Positions 45,201-57,696 are shown, counted from the first letter of the stretch. The stretch is 64,000 nt of DNA from Acanthaster planci (GCF_001949145.1 NW_019091523.1:363437-427436), one strand, 5' to 3'. Numbers and translations are program-made. Notes: generated by a model not told the origin, from the letters alone.

Positions 45201-48200
45201 TAGAGTAATGTGCCAGTCAGTCGATGGAGATTATCGATTGCTTGTGCCCGGGTAATGTGACAGACGATCATTGATCACAGGTTCATGTACGGTGTTCGCA
45301 TGGTACTGTGAAGTCATTTGACAAATAGAAGGGATGCATGCATTCTGTGGGGGTGGTTATTTCAAAGGAGACCACTGCAAGGTTTTTGGAGGTTTCAGGA
45401 AGGTCCGGTGAAGAGGCATGGGGTCATACACAGTTGGCTGGTTGGAGTTGAATAAGTAGTGGATATCAAACCAAACTCTTTTTAACAAGCCTTTGGGTAA
45501 TGCTGAGTATGTATTGTTAAATGTACCCGTAGAAATAAATGTCAGGAAAGGACGAAACATCCAAGAAAAATGGGTCACTGGCTGCCTTTATGGGTGATGA
45601 TTACCCACCACAGTGGAACCTGTTACACATTTATAAGCCATTTATACATGTACATGTATGTATATGACCGTCTGAGATGCCCATGTAGCTTAGTGATACC
45701 AGTGCCTGCAAGCTTTACATTGGAAAGGAAAACTTCACTTTAGCAGGAAAATCAAAGTTACATGTAATACCTTTTATAATGGCGCATTTGATAAAGCAGT
45801 GAAATTATCTGGCAGACCCATCTGCCTGCAACCACACACATGTAATACTGGTACAATGTTGTTGCAAGTACTATGAGCCTCGAGCTGGACCAAGAGAGGG
45901 CGCAATTCTCTTGGCAACGGAGGCTCCTTTGGTCGGAGATGAACTTCACTGGTTCAGGAACGATTATGTAATGGTCGCGTTACGGTCGCATCGCTGCCAA
46001 TAAAATGAACACTCCCACCCAATGTGGCTCTCCTCAACTGATGAGCGGGTGCATTTGCTCGAGGTGGATACAGGAAAATTTGAACCTGTGCAGGTGTAAT
46101 CTGGGCTGAGTCAACCAAAGTGCCTGTAACAATTTTCCAAACAAAGAAAGGAGATGCGCATCCATGATGATCCATCTGGATGACCCACACAGCCTTGTGA
46201 CACTTGCGAGGACTGTGCAGGAGAAAATTCTCGAGCAGTAAGGTATATGTAACTTCAGATCAATGCCTGTAAACATGGTAAACCTGTGCGCCATCAGAGT
46301 GAATGCAGCCGACAGATTACTCAGATGATGTTCACTGGCCCTAATGCAGACACGAATGTACATGTGTACACGGTGGACTTAAGGTGTAGAGATGAAACTT
46401 GAGAGTGAGAGTGAAACTTGAGCGGTAGAAAATTGCCTCTGTTGGATTTCTGATGGCTGTGACGGAGTGAGCGAAAAATTGCAATCGGCTAATATTCCAA
46501 CCTCCCAACGAGGAAGCAGACCTTCTTATTAGCTGAAAGTTTACCTTGTGCAATTTATGTATCCGCGACCTAACATGAACTTCAATTATAAAGCTGTATG
46601 CATGTACATGTATGTACGAGTAGCAGTCCGTTCAACTCCGTTGCATGGTGACCTTAATTCAGATGAAGTGCAGACAAAAGCTTGGCAAGAAGTTTGATGA
46701 CCTATGGTTTAATTCAACCTTTAAAAAAAAAAAAAAAACGCATTAGACAAATTAGACAGATGCCGGACTTGACAGGAGAGGCTTACTACACATGTGCATT
46801 GGAGATGGACGTTGAGTATACATGGACAGTATGTACATGAACCGGTAATGCCTTTTACCACACTATTTGATGGCAAAAGAAAAATTGTAAAATCAACATA
46901 CTGTACATAAAGTCGCAAAACCACAACGAATTTCAGTGTATTTCAATAACTATGTTGGATACAAATGATATTAAATAAATGAAATTGAAACCTGTGAAAC
47001 AAGTCCATTGCTTCACTCAGTGAAGCATACTGTACATGTACAGGTGTACATGTTCTGTTGTACATATACGAGTACATGTACGGTACCGGTACATGATCAT
47101 ACATGAAACAGTAGTTGGCCACAGCTGTACAATGCTCACTGCAATTGGCTCGATGAAAGGTCCCATAATGACTGAGTGTGGATGCTCATAATTCTAACTG
47201 TAGATACATACAATGTCTTTGACACATTGATGAATGTCCACTTTATGTGCTTGCATAATGCTTGCTGTATACTTTTGGTGAGTCATCCTTTAAGTTTGGG
47301 GTCCAATTTTTTTCCTGTCCCCAGTATATCCGGGGTATGATTTTGTAAATGAAAACATTCAAGATTACATGTAGGTAATGCAAATGACTTTGCGAAAGAA
47401 GTAAAAATATTTGGAAGTCATTTTCAGTGATGTGCGTGAACTTGTATCTCTTGTCAGATTACACACGTCAGATGCAGCAGTGACAGAAAAATTTCACACG
47501 TTGGACCCAAAAGTTTTAAGACGACCTATCCACACTGATATGTGTCTCCACAATGTGTAATTTACATGCACATGGACACCAGATTCATGTGTACAGTGTA
47601 CACGTATGTATTGTGGAGTTAGTATCTGGATACGTGTATGTGTACATTGGTGAACACTTTTTGGTAGTAAAGTAGGCGGTGCATCAGATGATCTTGTCAC
47701 CTAACTGTGCTTGAGTGACTCTGTTTCTTCATTTTGTAACACAGTTCAGGTTGTCAACCTTTCTTTCTTTCCAGGTCACAGTGACATGCTGTCTGGGGCA
47801 AGGTTTGGCAACCGCAATCCTTATCTACTCTTCACATCATCCAAGGACGGAACGGTCAGGTATGCTGAAATGAGTGGAATGAATTAACTTTTACTTTTAG
47901 CTACAAATTCTCAAACCCAATTTCGGCAAACTCCACCTCCTCTCAAGCCATTCCCTTAAAAATTTAAAACATGCCAATTCTTAGACTTCCAACACACATT
48001 AGACATAAAATAGATTGAACTTGTGCAGTGGTGTTTTTTTTTGTGTGGGTCTTGCTTGGGCTGTATAGAGGATTTTTCTTCCCATGGTTTTTGGCAGTCA
48101 ACGTCCAGTTTACACAGATGTGGGCGGAAACCTGCGCCTTCAAAGTCTCTCAGCATTCTGATGTACATGAAACTGCCGGACATTCACAGGCATGGTGCGC

Positions 48201-51200
48201 CTCCTGAAATGCCTTGGCCCAACATGTTATGTCACAGGAAAAACCTCTGTAGGAAAGGAAAAGATGTATTTTTTTTTTCGTTTTTCTCTGTCAGTGATTC
48301 AAGGGGCACGACATCTTCCATTTGTCACTTTTGAAGCGTACAACTCATCTACATGTACTGACGTTCTCTCGCATCAGTGCTCTAAGCAGTAGTCAAGGTT
48401 TTATTTGATTTGATGCTGACTGGCATGAAACCCTGTGACATCCTTCAGCTACCAGGGGAAGACAAGAAAAAAACTAGGGTCAATTCCTGACCGTGGATGT
48501 GGGTTATATTTGCAAGGGGCCTCCTCACCTTCAAGTAGTGATTCACGTCTTTGGCGCAAGGTGCATTACTGGAGTCACTTCAGGAATTTTGCACTCAAGT
48601 GACACCAGGCAACCACAGCGGTTTTTTCAAGGTTTCTGGGCTTGTGTCTACAGGCACCAAAACTAAGGATGCAGTCCCTTAAATCATGGGGTTTTTACCT
48701 GATTGCGAATAACGTGTACTGGTATCGACCAGTACTGCTACAGAGATACATATAGTAGGAGGCTTCACTTTGGCACATGTACCAGTACATGCACATATAC
48801 AATCATGTACATGGTTGGTCTACGGTACATATACATGCACCTGACTTACATTATTGCTTACATGAGACTCCAAGGTCAGAAGCCTCATCGAAAATTAAGA
48901 AGCTGGAACCTTAATCTAGACCCAGGAATAAAGCCAGTTGTCAAGGGTGCTTGTCTTACGTTTTTGGTACACATACATGTACATGTATGTTCGATACGTG
49001 GACAATTACATGTATTTCACAAACAAAATATGAAATAGCAAAAATTATCTAAGACTATCACAGTAATTTCCTAAAAATCTGAGATTGTTTTGCTCCGGCT
49101 TCTTCAGACAAACCTTGAGTGGTGAGAACAGTATATCTTATGACGACCAAGGCTGACGCTCGGCTAAATGTTATAAACTCCTCCTTAAGGTGTTGAAAGA
49201 AAATTGTGCCTTATGAGAAAAAGGCCCTTGAGGTTCAGACAGACACACATCCCCCCCCCCACACACACACACACCATCATCTGGGGACTGTACATGAGAG
49301 TGTAAATTCGCGATAACCTCGCACGTGAGAACGACAGGTTTTGTCGCTCAGAAATGACGTTATTGGTGTTAGTGGTCCAAGGATCGCAGGAGTGTGCTAG
49401 TGTGAGACCCGCGTGAGAGAAATGCTTTTATAAATGAAATGGGTCTTTAAAGGGTCTCTCTTGTTGGTTTTAGATTTTTAACGTCTGCATCTGTACAGCC
49501 GTTCGAAGGAATCGCAGAAAAAAAACACATTTGAACGGCCTATTCACTCTTCCATGATGTGTGTTACTACGTGGTTAATTGGTCAACTGTAATCTTGCTA
49601 ATTCCACTGAATCCAACAGCATTCAGAGGCTGTTGCAATAACTTATCAGTCAGGGTACACTGTGCCCAGATAACTGCGTGGTACCAAGTCAGGTATCATA
49701 CTAATTCACAGCGCTCGGTGACGTTGCTCAGTGCAACGTAGCGGTCATCCACCGTTGCTTTTTTGTTGCATTCGGTTTGATCGCCATTTCGGCTACATGT
49801 ACATGTTGAATTTCATTCTGTTAGGGAGTGTGTCTTGTGAAAGAACTCGGGCGTCGGTTTTTAATGAAGCATCAGCAAGCAAACTATCCATGCTGCAAAT
49901 AGTCACCTGCAAACCTTGGGGTTTTTCTCACAGTGATGCGAGAGAGACTGAACAATGCATTTTCCTTGAGACATGTGCCATTGGGCTCCCTCCACTGATT
50001 ATCTTGACTCGCCCTTCCATCAAATTTTCATGGCACCTTGAAGTTTTGAGAATTCGTTTTCTGAGGCAGTGCATGTACGTTCGTGCTGTGAAGCCCACCC
50101 AATATATCAAAATGGCGCATCTTTGATGGCACAAACGCTCATTGTGGGAGTTCTTTCATGCAGAATTGAATTATTGGTGCATGTACATGTACGGTATGTG
50201 GACACTTTTGGCACAACTGACTGTCTCATTTGAGACTTGAATTCTTTCTTATCTTCTGCTTCTGCCTCATCAATGCAGGAAAATTCCCATGTAGGAATGA
50301 GGCCAGTTGGTGAGAAAATACCCCAGCTACGCTTCTCTAAAATAATCCATGAGTTTTTAAATCCAAGAGTTTAACAATTTCTTGGCCTTACATTACATTT
50401 GCATTCAATCTTTCCATCCCTAAAGATGGTTCAAGGAAAACAGTGGACAGAAATTCCTGAAGATTACACCTCCCTATTCAAACTGTTTTACTTCATCCCT
50501 GTTCATGTCTTGACTGACCTCTGACTGATGAGGTGGACATCCGATGAGCGGGAATCTAATCTCCGTACTTTGTAACGCTAATTTGCAGGTGCTGGGACAT
50601 GAGGACTAAACGAACAAGAGCATCACAGGTGTACACAGGTCAGTTGAGTTAGTAGGGGTAGAGTATTTACAGATCCATACAGGCAAGGCTTTGTGTGTGA
50701 CATGGTTAACCCTAATCCCCAAGGGACCATTGAAATCCTGCATAACCTCGTTGGGTTCAGTTAATGTAAGTTGGCCGTTAACATCCTGCATCAGTTTTCA
50801 CGTTCAAAATCACCCCGGTGTCTGTGTGTAAATTTACTGTTGTCTGCAAACGATCGTCAACGAAAATGTAAACTTTATCAAGTGTGAGCAGTGAAATCAG
50901 CGTTTTTCAATCACTGAAGAAATTGGATGATTTTGCTTGGCAGAAAAGAGCAAATGTAATCAAAATGATAAATCTGATAAATAGCAGTGGCGACATCTAT
51001 ATTACCGGTGTTTGAAGAAAATGGAGCTGTAAGACTTGTGGCCTTCATGCATTCTCGTGAGTCCATTTTGATTTACACAGTCTGATGATAAGCCTGTAAA
51101 TATTTGATTTAAAAGAGAGAGAGAGAGATGGAGGGAAAGACGTGATATGCGCCTGGCACTTTGTTTGTCATCTGGGGAGACGGATTACATTTGTCCTTAT

Positions 51201-54200
51201 TCATTAAGTAGTCCCACTGGAGGACTGCGGGAGAATTTCCTACAAATGATGCGTGCGTCAGGCTGCATCAGCCGGGGATTACATGCGGATGTGCTCTCCG
51301 GAACCATCATGCTGTCAAGTTGCTCAGAAAGAAGCCTTGTTGCTGTCGTCACCACGCCCGTTGCAAATTACATTACTGTGCAGCGTCGTTTGAAAATGGA
51401 GAAAGGGAAACGCAATCTGCCATGTAGTGCTTTTCTACATGAGCTGTCACTCTATTGATCTTTGGCTGGAGAAAAAAAATGCTTGGTGGAGCGGCACAAC
51501 CGTGAGGTCGGCCAGAGTCGCCCCTCTTTCTATGACACGCACAGTGTCGTCGACAGCTAAAACAACTTTCACCCTGCTCCGTCACATTTAGTCATGGCGC
51601 TGAGTTGGTTGGGGGGGAGGTGGGGTTGATGAGAGAGATTAGAGGGTGTCAAGTGAAAATGCATACATTGATGATTTGAGATGAGCCAAGAATCCTACCT
51701 TCAACGATTGTTAATTATTTTTTCTGTATGATTCATCAAGGAAATTATTAACCGCTCGCAGTCGCTGACGGTTTTATTCCACAGCAAACTTGTCTGAAGT
51801 GTGGCATCATTTGTGGCCGAAGAAACTGACCTTTTACATGTAAATTGACAAGATATCACAACTACATGTATAGTCACTTAAGTTGGACGTCACAAATGCT
51901 GTCCCTTGGTGGTCATACCTGTGCATTTGCATTGTACCAGTACATGTACAGTACTTGTATGTTAAAGATTTGTGCAACATTTCTTTTTTTTTTAAACTAT
52001 GGGACATGTTGGCAAGCAATACTTGCTGAAATGCCTGGCCATTTCCCAGTGCCGCTCACGCGCTTTGCACAAGCACAACTCCCAGGTTAAACCCTCTGTA
52101 TATGTACAAACTCAATGGGAATCACTCAAGTGTAGGGATGAGTATAGATGTCATGCGGCAGTGCATACAGAATTCGCCACAACACGTACATATGTACTTT
52201 AACATTCTCGATGGTACATGTACAACACAGGAAATCCCTTTGCAATTAGACATCATCCAATGTGAAGTGGTGAAAAAAACAATTTGCAAGACGGATGACT
52301 GCAAGGCAAATATAAAGTGCCTTTTAATTCTCTGCTGGCACTGGCCACTATATAAACAGAAGTGATTTGGACAGAGAGTTTGGTTCAGTGCAACGTGATG
52401 CTTCTCAAAGGATTAATAAGAAGTACATGTACGTGTAGGTGGGTGACCACTCTGTCCTTCCAAACACTTTGACAGAGAGGCGTTCGTGCATCTTTGGCAG
52501 CTGGTTAAATATAGGCACAGTACAGATCACTGCCATCACAAAGCCGCATAATCTGGGCACACCCAGTGCACAACAGACTCGCTGCCAATTAGTGTTTGAA
52601 CTTAACTATGCTCGCCGCTATTAAAGACAGCAGAGTTCTTTTGAGTTAGGTTCACTGTTTGTCAAAATTGGTTTTTCTACAAAATTAAACAGTAGATGAA
52701 TAAAAAAAAGAAGGTGTCTTAATTATACTTTTCAAACCCTTCCAAAGAGCCACCAAAGTATAAAATGGGTGTTTTACTTCCATATCTACGTCTAGCAGTA
52801 CGTACATGTGTATGTAGTTTTGGGTTTGTTTGGGAGGGAGGCAGCGAAGAGGGGGATGTTTGTTATTGTTGATTTTTACAGGGAGCTGAATTCAAAAGAG
52901 GGATGAGTGCCATCCTTTAAGCTCTGTGATGACTTTCGTCAGGGCTTCCACCCGGACATCGCCTGGAAGATATCTACCTGTAGGGGTCATCTGCGCAATA
53001 CATGGCTGGGCTACAAGCTCCCGTCTCAGTAGCTGTGGCAGCTCGTTTGCGATCATTGGGCCTGGACGGCCCTACGTCCCCCTTGAATTCAGAAATTCAT
53101 CCCACAGTTCAGTTCGCGCCTCACTTCGTGCTTGGCGATCCTGTCAGTGGCTTATCTGTGGAATTCCTTCCCCGCTGGCCCTCATGTTTCCTGCCCGAGA
53201 CACTGTTCCTTCATAATGTTGATTGGTCTCCTGATATTTGGCGGCTGCCGGAGCTTTTTCCTCATGTCAGTGGCCTGAAACCATTCTCATCACCTGTTCA
53301 TAAATGCCGTGTACATGTATGTAAACGACATGGCTTGGACACTATGAATAGGAATAGTTCATTATGGAAAGCTACATGTAAGCAGTAATCATCGGAGCCC
53401 TCAAGATCATCTGCATGTATATCTCTGTTTGTTTATGTGTTGTTTGTTTTGATTTCAGGAACTCAAGAACAATGGAAGTGTTAGCAAAGAGGCCCTTCCC
53501 AAAAACCTTTTTATAGCTTTGGTCAAAATGCCAGTGTGTCAGACCCGTTAAGATTTCGTTGACGGCCATGCGTCTCTGCGGAGACTCTGCCTGAGGTTTA
53601 GGTGCTCAATGTAACAAGCTGCCCGAGTACCGTACATGTAGCACCTCTGGGTACCAACTTCCCCTCGTGTCCATGTATGATTGCAAGCCATGCCCTCAAA
53701 GCTGCTGAAATTTTATTGGCTAATGTTGGGTGTTGCTAATTCTTCCTGAATTCTGATTGGTGTATCCCATCCAGGTACATTGTACACTGTACAATGTGGA
53801 TTGGATTTGTATGTGCATCTGGATATTTACATGTAAATTGCTAAACCCCATGTCCTACATGTATGTCATAAGTACAGTCATTTTTATCATTCTCAGATTT
53901 TTTTGGCCCAGTCAGAAAGTTAAGGCTATGGCTGGTAATTGCATGTGTGGCTATGGGAGATACTGGCTCACCTCTGGCAGCGGCTTCCCATTGACATTAT
54001 GTTTAATAGGGAATCAGCCGGTTGATTCAACCAGAGCTGTCATCTGTGTTAGATATCAAGGCCATGCATGCTAGATTCGTGTTTGGGAATGGTACTCCAA
54101 GTTTACATAATCCTTGAATGTAAGACCAGGTGAATATGGAATTAGATGTACCTGTTACCTGACCACAAACCACGGACAAGAAAATCATTTTGGTTGGAGC

Positions 54201-57200
54201 AGTTAGTCTGTAGCTGATATTGGGGTCCAGTCCTGGGGGAGCACGCAGGGTTTGTTTTAATCATGTACATGTACCAATTTAAAATTCTTTCACCTCCAAT
54301 TTTCCAGCAGTGGGCCTGTGCCTCCTCTCCAACTTTGCCCCACCCCCATATCCCCAGTTCACTGATTGATCCAGGAAGCCCAGTGGGTACCATGGTTCCC
54401 CGCCCCCCTCGTTGACAGAGAGACTTTTTTGTCTCTTTTTTCTTTCTTTTTTGGGGGGAGGGGGAGAGGAAGGGAAAGCAAGGGGGGGTATATTTGTGTC
54501 CCTTTCAAAAGGACAGCCTCCAATGTAGCCTCACCCCTCATTAAGGCCACAAAAGGTTACTTAAACATTTGTTATCTTTTGGCCAAAAAACAACTTCTGT
54601 TCTGTGTCTGCCCATTCCCGGTTCAACTTCTACCTGTCCTTTCTTTAATACTTGGGGTAGGCTTCTCCATTATCAATCCATTGGATTTATTGGGAGCGTC
54701 TGCATATGATACTGTGGGCCTTTAATAGGCATCTTGACAGCAGTTCTATTGTAAAGATTGACCCGGCAAATCAAGGAGGAGCTGTGATTAAACGGTGCAC
54801 CCCCCACTTGCCTGAAGAGGCATTGTACATGTACAGACAGTACCTGCATGACAGAAGCCAAAAAAAGATGAAAGACCGAAGATGAGATTACCTAAATTAC
54901 TGACAAGTCTTTGATTTCAATGCAAAGTCAAGCGTTTGTTCGTCACTGAAGGTTTATTGATCATGGCTGTTAAAATGGTCTTGTAAAGAGATTGCGGCAA
55001 TGTCTTATACAGGAAACTGTGTGAGAGGGATAACGGTTTGGGTCTACACAAAGAGGTGCAAGAGTGCTTGTGTTTGAATTGTACATGGAAATTAGTTTTA
55101 TGGAGATTGGAGGTTTGAAGGAAAGATTGGTCTTGTCATTTGCCGATAGAAAGGGCTGGCAGTGTCTGGATTTTAGTCTGTGATGTAAGCTCTGGCAAGC
55201 TCTGTGCATCCATTTGTGTGTGTTTACTTGGGAGCTCGGCTTCACTTGTAGATTGGGAAATGCCAGAAGTTTATGCAAACTGAACCTGAGAAAGCGAATG
55301 ACCCCAGGGGCTTGTGTCTTTCCCTCGAAAGCGCATGAGATGTTGTTTGTTCAAACACACTCTGAACGCGTTGTCAGGTATGACGATGCAGCAAATAGCC
55401 CCACAATGCGTATATCTGCACAGGATTGTTTGTGTCTGTAGCGCAGACCAAAATTGAGAATGAGCTTGTTTCAAACAAGCAAGGTCACTCAGGAACAAAG
55501 CACGCATGCGAGTTGGCGTAGGGCTGCACTGATAGGGTGGGCCTCGTATGTGGGTCGGAGGTCATTCAGATGCGCATGCTTTATTTTAGACGTGCTGTTG
55601 GAATATGGAACTGGCTCATTGGTGGCATCCAGTTCTTGTCAGCAAACTTGTCAGAAATTGGAAAACCAAGACCTTTTTTTCATTTTCCTAGAAATAAAAA
55701 AAAAACCTTTTACTGTCTTGTCTAAATAAGAAAATTAAAAAAAAAAGATGGTGGGCTTGTAACATACTTATTTAACATTACATGTACATATTGGCATTCT
55801 GTCACCACTGCAGAAGTGCAGGTACTTCCATCATCCACTGTCAGCACGCACTCAAGAATGGCTCTTCCCATATTATTGTCTCATTCATTATTCGCTATCT
55901 TCCTCTGAGTCATTTGTTTGTTGTCAATCCAAGCACAGGCTACCCCACCCGCGAGAGAAATAAGTCTCGTAACTTGGCATCGTTTTTCTTTTGGGTGCAG
56001 TTCGGTGAAGTCGTTCACCGCAGCTCTGCTTTTACTCGCCCGATTACTTTCGGTTGACAGATGAGCCTCCCTAGCCCATGACTGATTACAGTCCTTTATT
56101 TTATGGACTGAAAAAAACAGGAAAGTGATATTTTTGCCCAAAACAGAGAGAAGGTACCTGCATCTTGGGAAAGCTGTAATGGAATTGGTCTTAGCTGGCT
56201 TCCACATGTGTATTTTTTCTTTGTTTGGTTTAGTTATGTAAATTCATTTGTTTGTAATGCTTGTACATATGTATGTATTTTCTGCAGTAAAAAAGAATCA
56301 TTCCTTTTAGCCCATGATGATTAGTGTTGTTTCAAATTTCCAGGATTGGAGAAAAGTAAATGGCACGTTGAAGGAAATCACTCTTAAATATTTTGACTGT
56401 ACAAGTGGCAGAAAGCCTACATGTATCTCGGGAACTTTGATTACACATGGGTAGAGGTGGAAGGGGAGTTTTCTCATTTGGCTTATACTGTGAACCTGAT
56501 AATAAACAGGGGTGGCTGTAAAGCATAACATTAAGAGGGAAAATGTACGGTAGAAGACTTTATTGCTGTAGACACATTCGGTAACCATGGTAACACTATC
56601 ACATTTTATCTGGCCCCTGTCTATGGTGTTTAGCATTGTACTAACTGTTGTACAGAGCCACTGTTCTGTGACATGAGCTTCTTGTGAGACCCACCTTACT
56701 TTTTGCCATTGAAGGGGGCCATTGAAGGGGTCCATCAGGAATACAAAGTGAATGGTTTCTGTATTCACCACAGGCTTTGTACATAGACAAAAAAGGGAGC
56801 TTTTATCTACCAGTATACGCATATTCACCAGTCTTTCTTCGGGCCACATGCCATGGCCGTTTTCCAGTACTCGACTTCGTCTCCTTCTCAGGCTTCATTC
56901 CCAAAACCAATTCCCAATTGTGGGCCTGAAGCGTACATTGGATTACTGTAATTTTTGGCTTTCTTATATCTTGCATGTATTTGATGTTCTGTGGCACTGT
57001 TAGACTGATTACTGCACTTACTGCTTCAAAGTCAGCTCGTAGAAAAAACAGTTGAAGCCTGAGACAGAGCCCAAGTTGAGTATTGGAAAATGGCCCATGC
57101 CTTTGCTTGTTTGCGTGTGCCTTGGAAAGGGCACGTGTACTAATGTAGTACAAGGAATTTCACAAATCTGTTGAGTGCTTACTTGAGCACTGGATGCAGG

Positions 57201-57696
57201 GTACCAGTGGGGCTCATTCGGTATCCCAGCCTCTTAAACATGAAATGCTGTAGTTGAATTCCAGGACGATTTCTGACGTCGACTGTCTGAGGAGACAATA
57301 TTGCTGTAGTGGTGTCATACTTTGCACATTTGCACAAACCTGACGTGCGGGTGGATTGGCCAAGTCGCAACACCCTATTGGTTGAAGGCGCATGTGATTT
57401 GTGCAAGCCACCCGTCGACACAGCTGCAGTAATGGCTTCTACTGTACATGTACATGTATGTGTAATGCTGGTCATTGAATTACATGTATCAGTAGTCTAT
57501 TTTCTCTGCGGAAATAAGTGCTTGTATTTTCTAGCAATGGTAAGAAATTTACTGCTAAAACCTGTGAAATGTTGTTTTTCTCCCCTTCCACAGGCATCGA
57601 GGGGAACATGTTCACAAGCTTTGACGTGAGTTGCAACGACAGAATTCTTTGTGCTGGAACTCAAGCACAGGGAGATGATGCTTATTTGATATTCTG
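30174..57696 (+). CDS. WDR89: WDR89-like WD40-repeat protein, first five coding exons (3' end beyond window)
   Basis: Exons: 30174-30286, 40981-41081, 47775-47859, 50589-50638, 57594-57696. All junctions are GT/AG and the phases join to an open 452-nt frame (150 residues plus two bases of codon 151). Family resemblance is clearest in the last exon, whose MFTSFDVSCNDRILCAGTQ parallels the vertebrate IFISFDINCNDHIICAGTE and which ends in DDAYLIFW. The first WD repeat closes with SKDGTVRCWD (residues 94-103). WDR89 is a WD40 beta-propeller protein of unestablished molecular function. The vertebrate protein is about 387 residues, so roughly 40% is here. The ATG at 30174 was chosen for its A at -3 and for the length match. 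An in-frame ATG at 30042 would add 44 residues with no resemblance to the family. Confidence 0.88.
32272..33336 (-). pseudogene. CR1-like non-LTR retrotransposon reverse transcriptase, frameshifted remnant
   Basis: Minus-strand fragments in order from 33318: MVLLDLSAAFDTVDHKLLLQ (palm motif A), then WLSSYLSNHYQRVSISG, GVPQGSCLGPMLF (motif B), and the YADDTQLL catalytic box near 33020. Next comes a thumb-like part with MLKHKLKLNAGKTEVILFGS, and the C-terminal block LQRLQNNAARLVLG, WHWLPVRAHVESKILLLVFK, NKIPSCLTDLI. At least three frameshifts separate the pieces. The endonuclease is missing (5' truncation). The motif set is that of CR1/L2-like elements common in invertebrate deuterostomes. Confidence 0.9.
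33378..33605. mobile_element. Half copy of a fold-back element
   Basis: Matches the reverse complement of the left arm and part of the centre of the element at 44554-44926 (shared GCGTCTCTTATGTA, ACTAAGCAAAAGCTTGCCCC, TTTAAAGAACTCAGTGTACC, AGATTTTATTCAA). The second arm is missing where the CR1-like remnant begins. Confidence 0.75.
33637..33769. mobile_element. Truncated TTAA-bounded miniature element
   Basis: Begins TTAAACCTAACCCCCC and carries the inverted body (CCCATTCACACAAAG, GACTTTGTGCACAGAGGCTG, GAGGTATGCCAAACCCATGC) of the 11320-11543 family. It stops at the undetermined base 33770, after which TACATG repeats start. Confidence 0.75.
33770..33920. repeat. Ambiguous base followed by dense TACATG repeats
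   Basis: The only N of the window is at 33770. It is followed by (GTACAT)n blocks at about 33774-33788, 33798-33812 and 33898-33918, with palindromic GTACCGGTA words between. The N and the repeats suggest an assembly or read-quality weak point. Confidence 0.8.
36268..36289. repeat. GC-rich perfect stem CGGGGCCC / GGGCCCCG
   Basis: Eight-bp arms around a 6-nt loop inside otherwise AT-rich intron. The surrounding GC-rich patch (36260-36310) looks like a transposon relic. Confidence 0.5.
37093..37223. repeat. Tandem duplication of a 65-bp unit
   Basis: Two copies of TCCACCAATGTGCCAAAG... to ...GCATTCGCAACCT, period 65 bp, with only a few differences (AGAACC versus AGTACC, and the A-run). A recent duplication in WDR89 intron 1. 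Confidence 0.9.
38965..39007. repeat. TACATG-type palindromic microsatellite
   Basis: An uninterrupted run of ACATGT/ACATGC units with TATATGCATGCATG. Other long tracts are at about 38727-38746, 39384-39409, 39650-39670, 43999-44029, 57443-57458 and 63790-63846. Each unit is self-complementary, so both strands read the same. Confidence 0.85.
39821..40072. mobile_element. 252-bp segment with perfect 22-bp terminal inverted repeats
   Basis: AATTTATCTTCAAGCAAACTTG (39821-39842) is exactly complementary to 40051-40072. The interior is non-coding. No target duplication is obvious. It may be a miniature DNA element. Confidence 0.6.
40981..41081 (+). CDS. WDR89: WDR89 coding exon 2 (residues 38-72)
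   Basis: Encodes DPLVAAVCSDSAVHVYSKGT and LLPIGTFQ, matching the family strand LVAVLCSNGSIRIYDKE. The acceptor is TCAATAG after a pyrimidine tract, the donor GTAAGA, phase 1. Confidence 0.88.
41676..41762. repeat. Three tandem copies of a 29-bp unit
   Basis: GTAATGTGAGGTTGAGTTTT followed by TACTCAATT is repeated three times, the third copy with a few changes (GAGTTTGAG, CATTTG). Within each unit GAGTTTTTACTC forms a small palindrome. Confidence 0.9.
44554..44926. mobile_element. Fold-back element, 139-bp inverted arms around a 95-bp centre
   Basis: Left arm 44554-44692 and right arm 44788-44926 are imperfect inverted copies of equal length. Shared blocks are AATTTGAATAAAATCTG, CACTGTTGCTATAC, CGTGATTC and GGGCAAGCTTTTGC. 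The centre has no open frame. A half copy lies at 33378-33605, so this is a family. Confidence 0.85.
47775..47859 (+). CDS. WDR89: WDR89 coding exon 3 (residues 72-100)
   Basis: Encodes GHSDMLSGARFGN then LLFTSSKDGTVR, with the GH and SKDGTV elements of a WD repeat. The acceptor is TTCCAG, the donor GTATGC, phase 2. Confidence 0.9.
47860..50588 (+). other. WDR89: WDR89 intron 3
   Basis: A 2.7-kb intron. A C10(AC)n tract sits at about 49251-49274. TACATGTA tracts recur. No gene recognised. Confidence 0.7.
49251..49274. repeat. Poly-C and (AC)n microsatellite
   Basis: Ten C residues are followed by about seven AC repeats, inside WDR89 intron 3. Confidence 0.9.
50589..50638 (+). CDS. WDR89: WDR89 coding exon 4, 50-bp micro-exon (residues 100-117)
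   Basis: Encodes CWDMRTKRTRASQVYT, the WD dipeptide closing repeat 1 and the following loop. The acceptor is TTGCAG, the donor GTCAGT, phase 1. Too short to stand out as an open frame. Confidence 0.87.
50639..57593 (+). other. WDR89: WDR89 intron 4
   Basis: A 7.0-kb intron. A GC-richer patch at 52920-53290 and a 180-codon minus-strand frame at 56307-56849 have no recognisable family. An (AG)n tract is at about 51114-51127. No splice-compatible WDR89 exon was seen inside. Confidence 0.65.
57594..57696 (+). CDS. WDR89: WDR89 coding exon 5 (residues 117-151)
   Basis: Encodes GIEGNMFTSFDVSCNDRIL, then CAGTQAQGDDAYLIF and the first two bases of a Trp codon. It is the best family match in this gene. 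The acceptor is TCCACAG, the donor GTGAGT, phase 2. The next exon must start with G. Confidence 0.93.

Larger units (their letters stand above)
41082..47774 (+). other. WDR89: WDR89 intron 2
   Basis: A 6.7-kb intron. Contains a 29-bp triplicated repeat (41676-41762), a complete fold-back element (44554-44926) and TACATGTA tracts. A stretch at 42760-43740 is less repetitive and carries several 100-145 codon frames on both strands, none recognised. Confidence 0.7.

Noticed and set aside
56307-56849. 180-codon minus-strand frame, the longest in the window
   Set aside because: No recognised motif and it lies within an intron of a gene on the other strand. One such frame is expected by chance in 64 kb of six-frame sequence.
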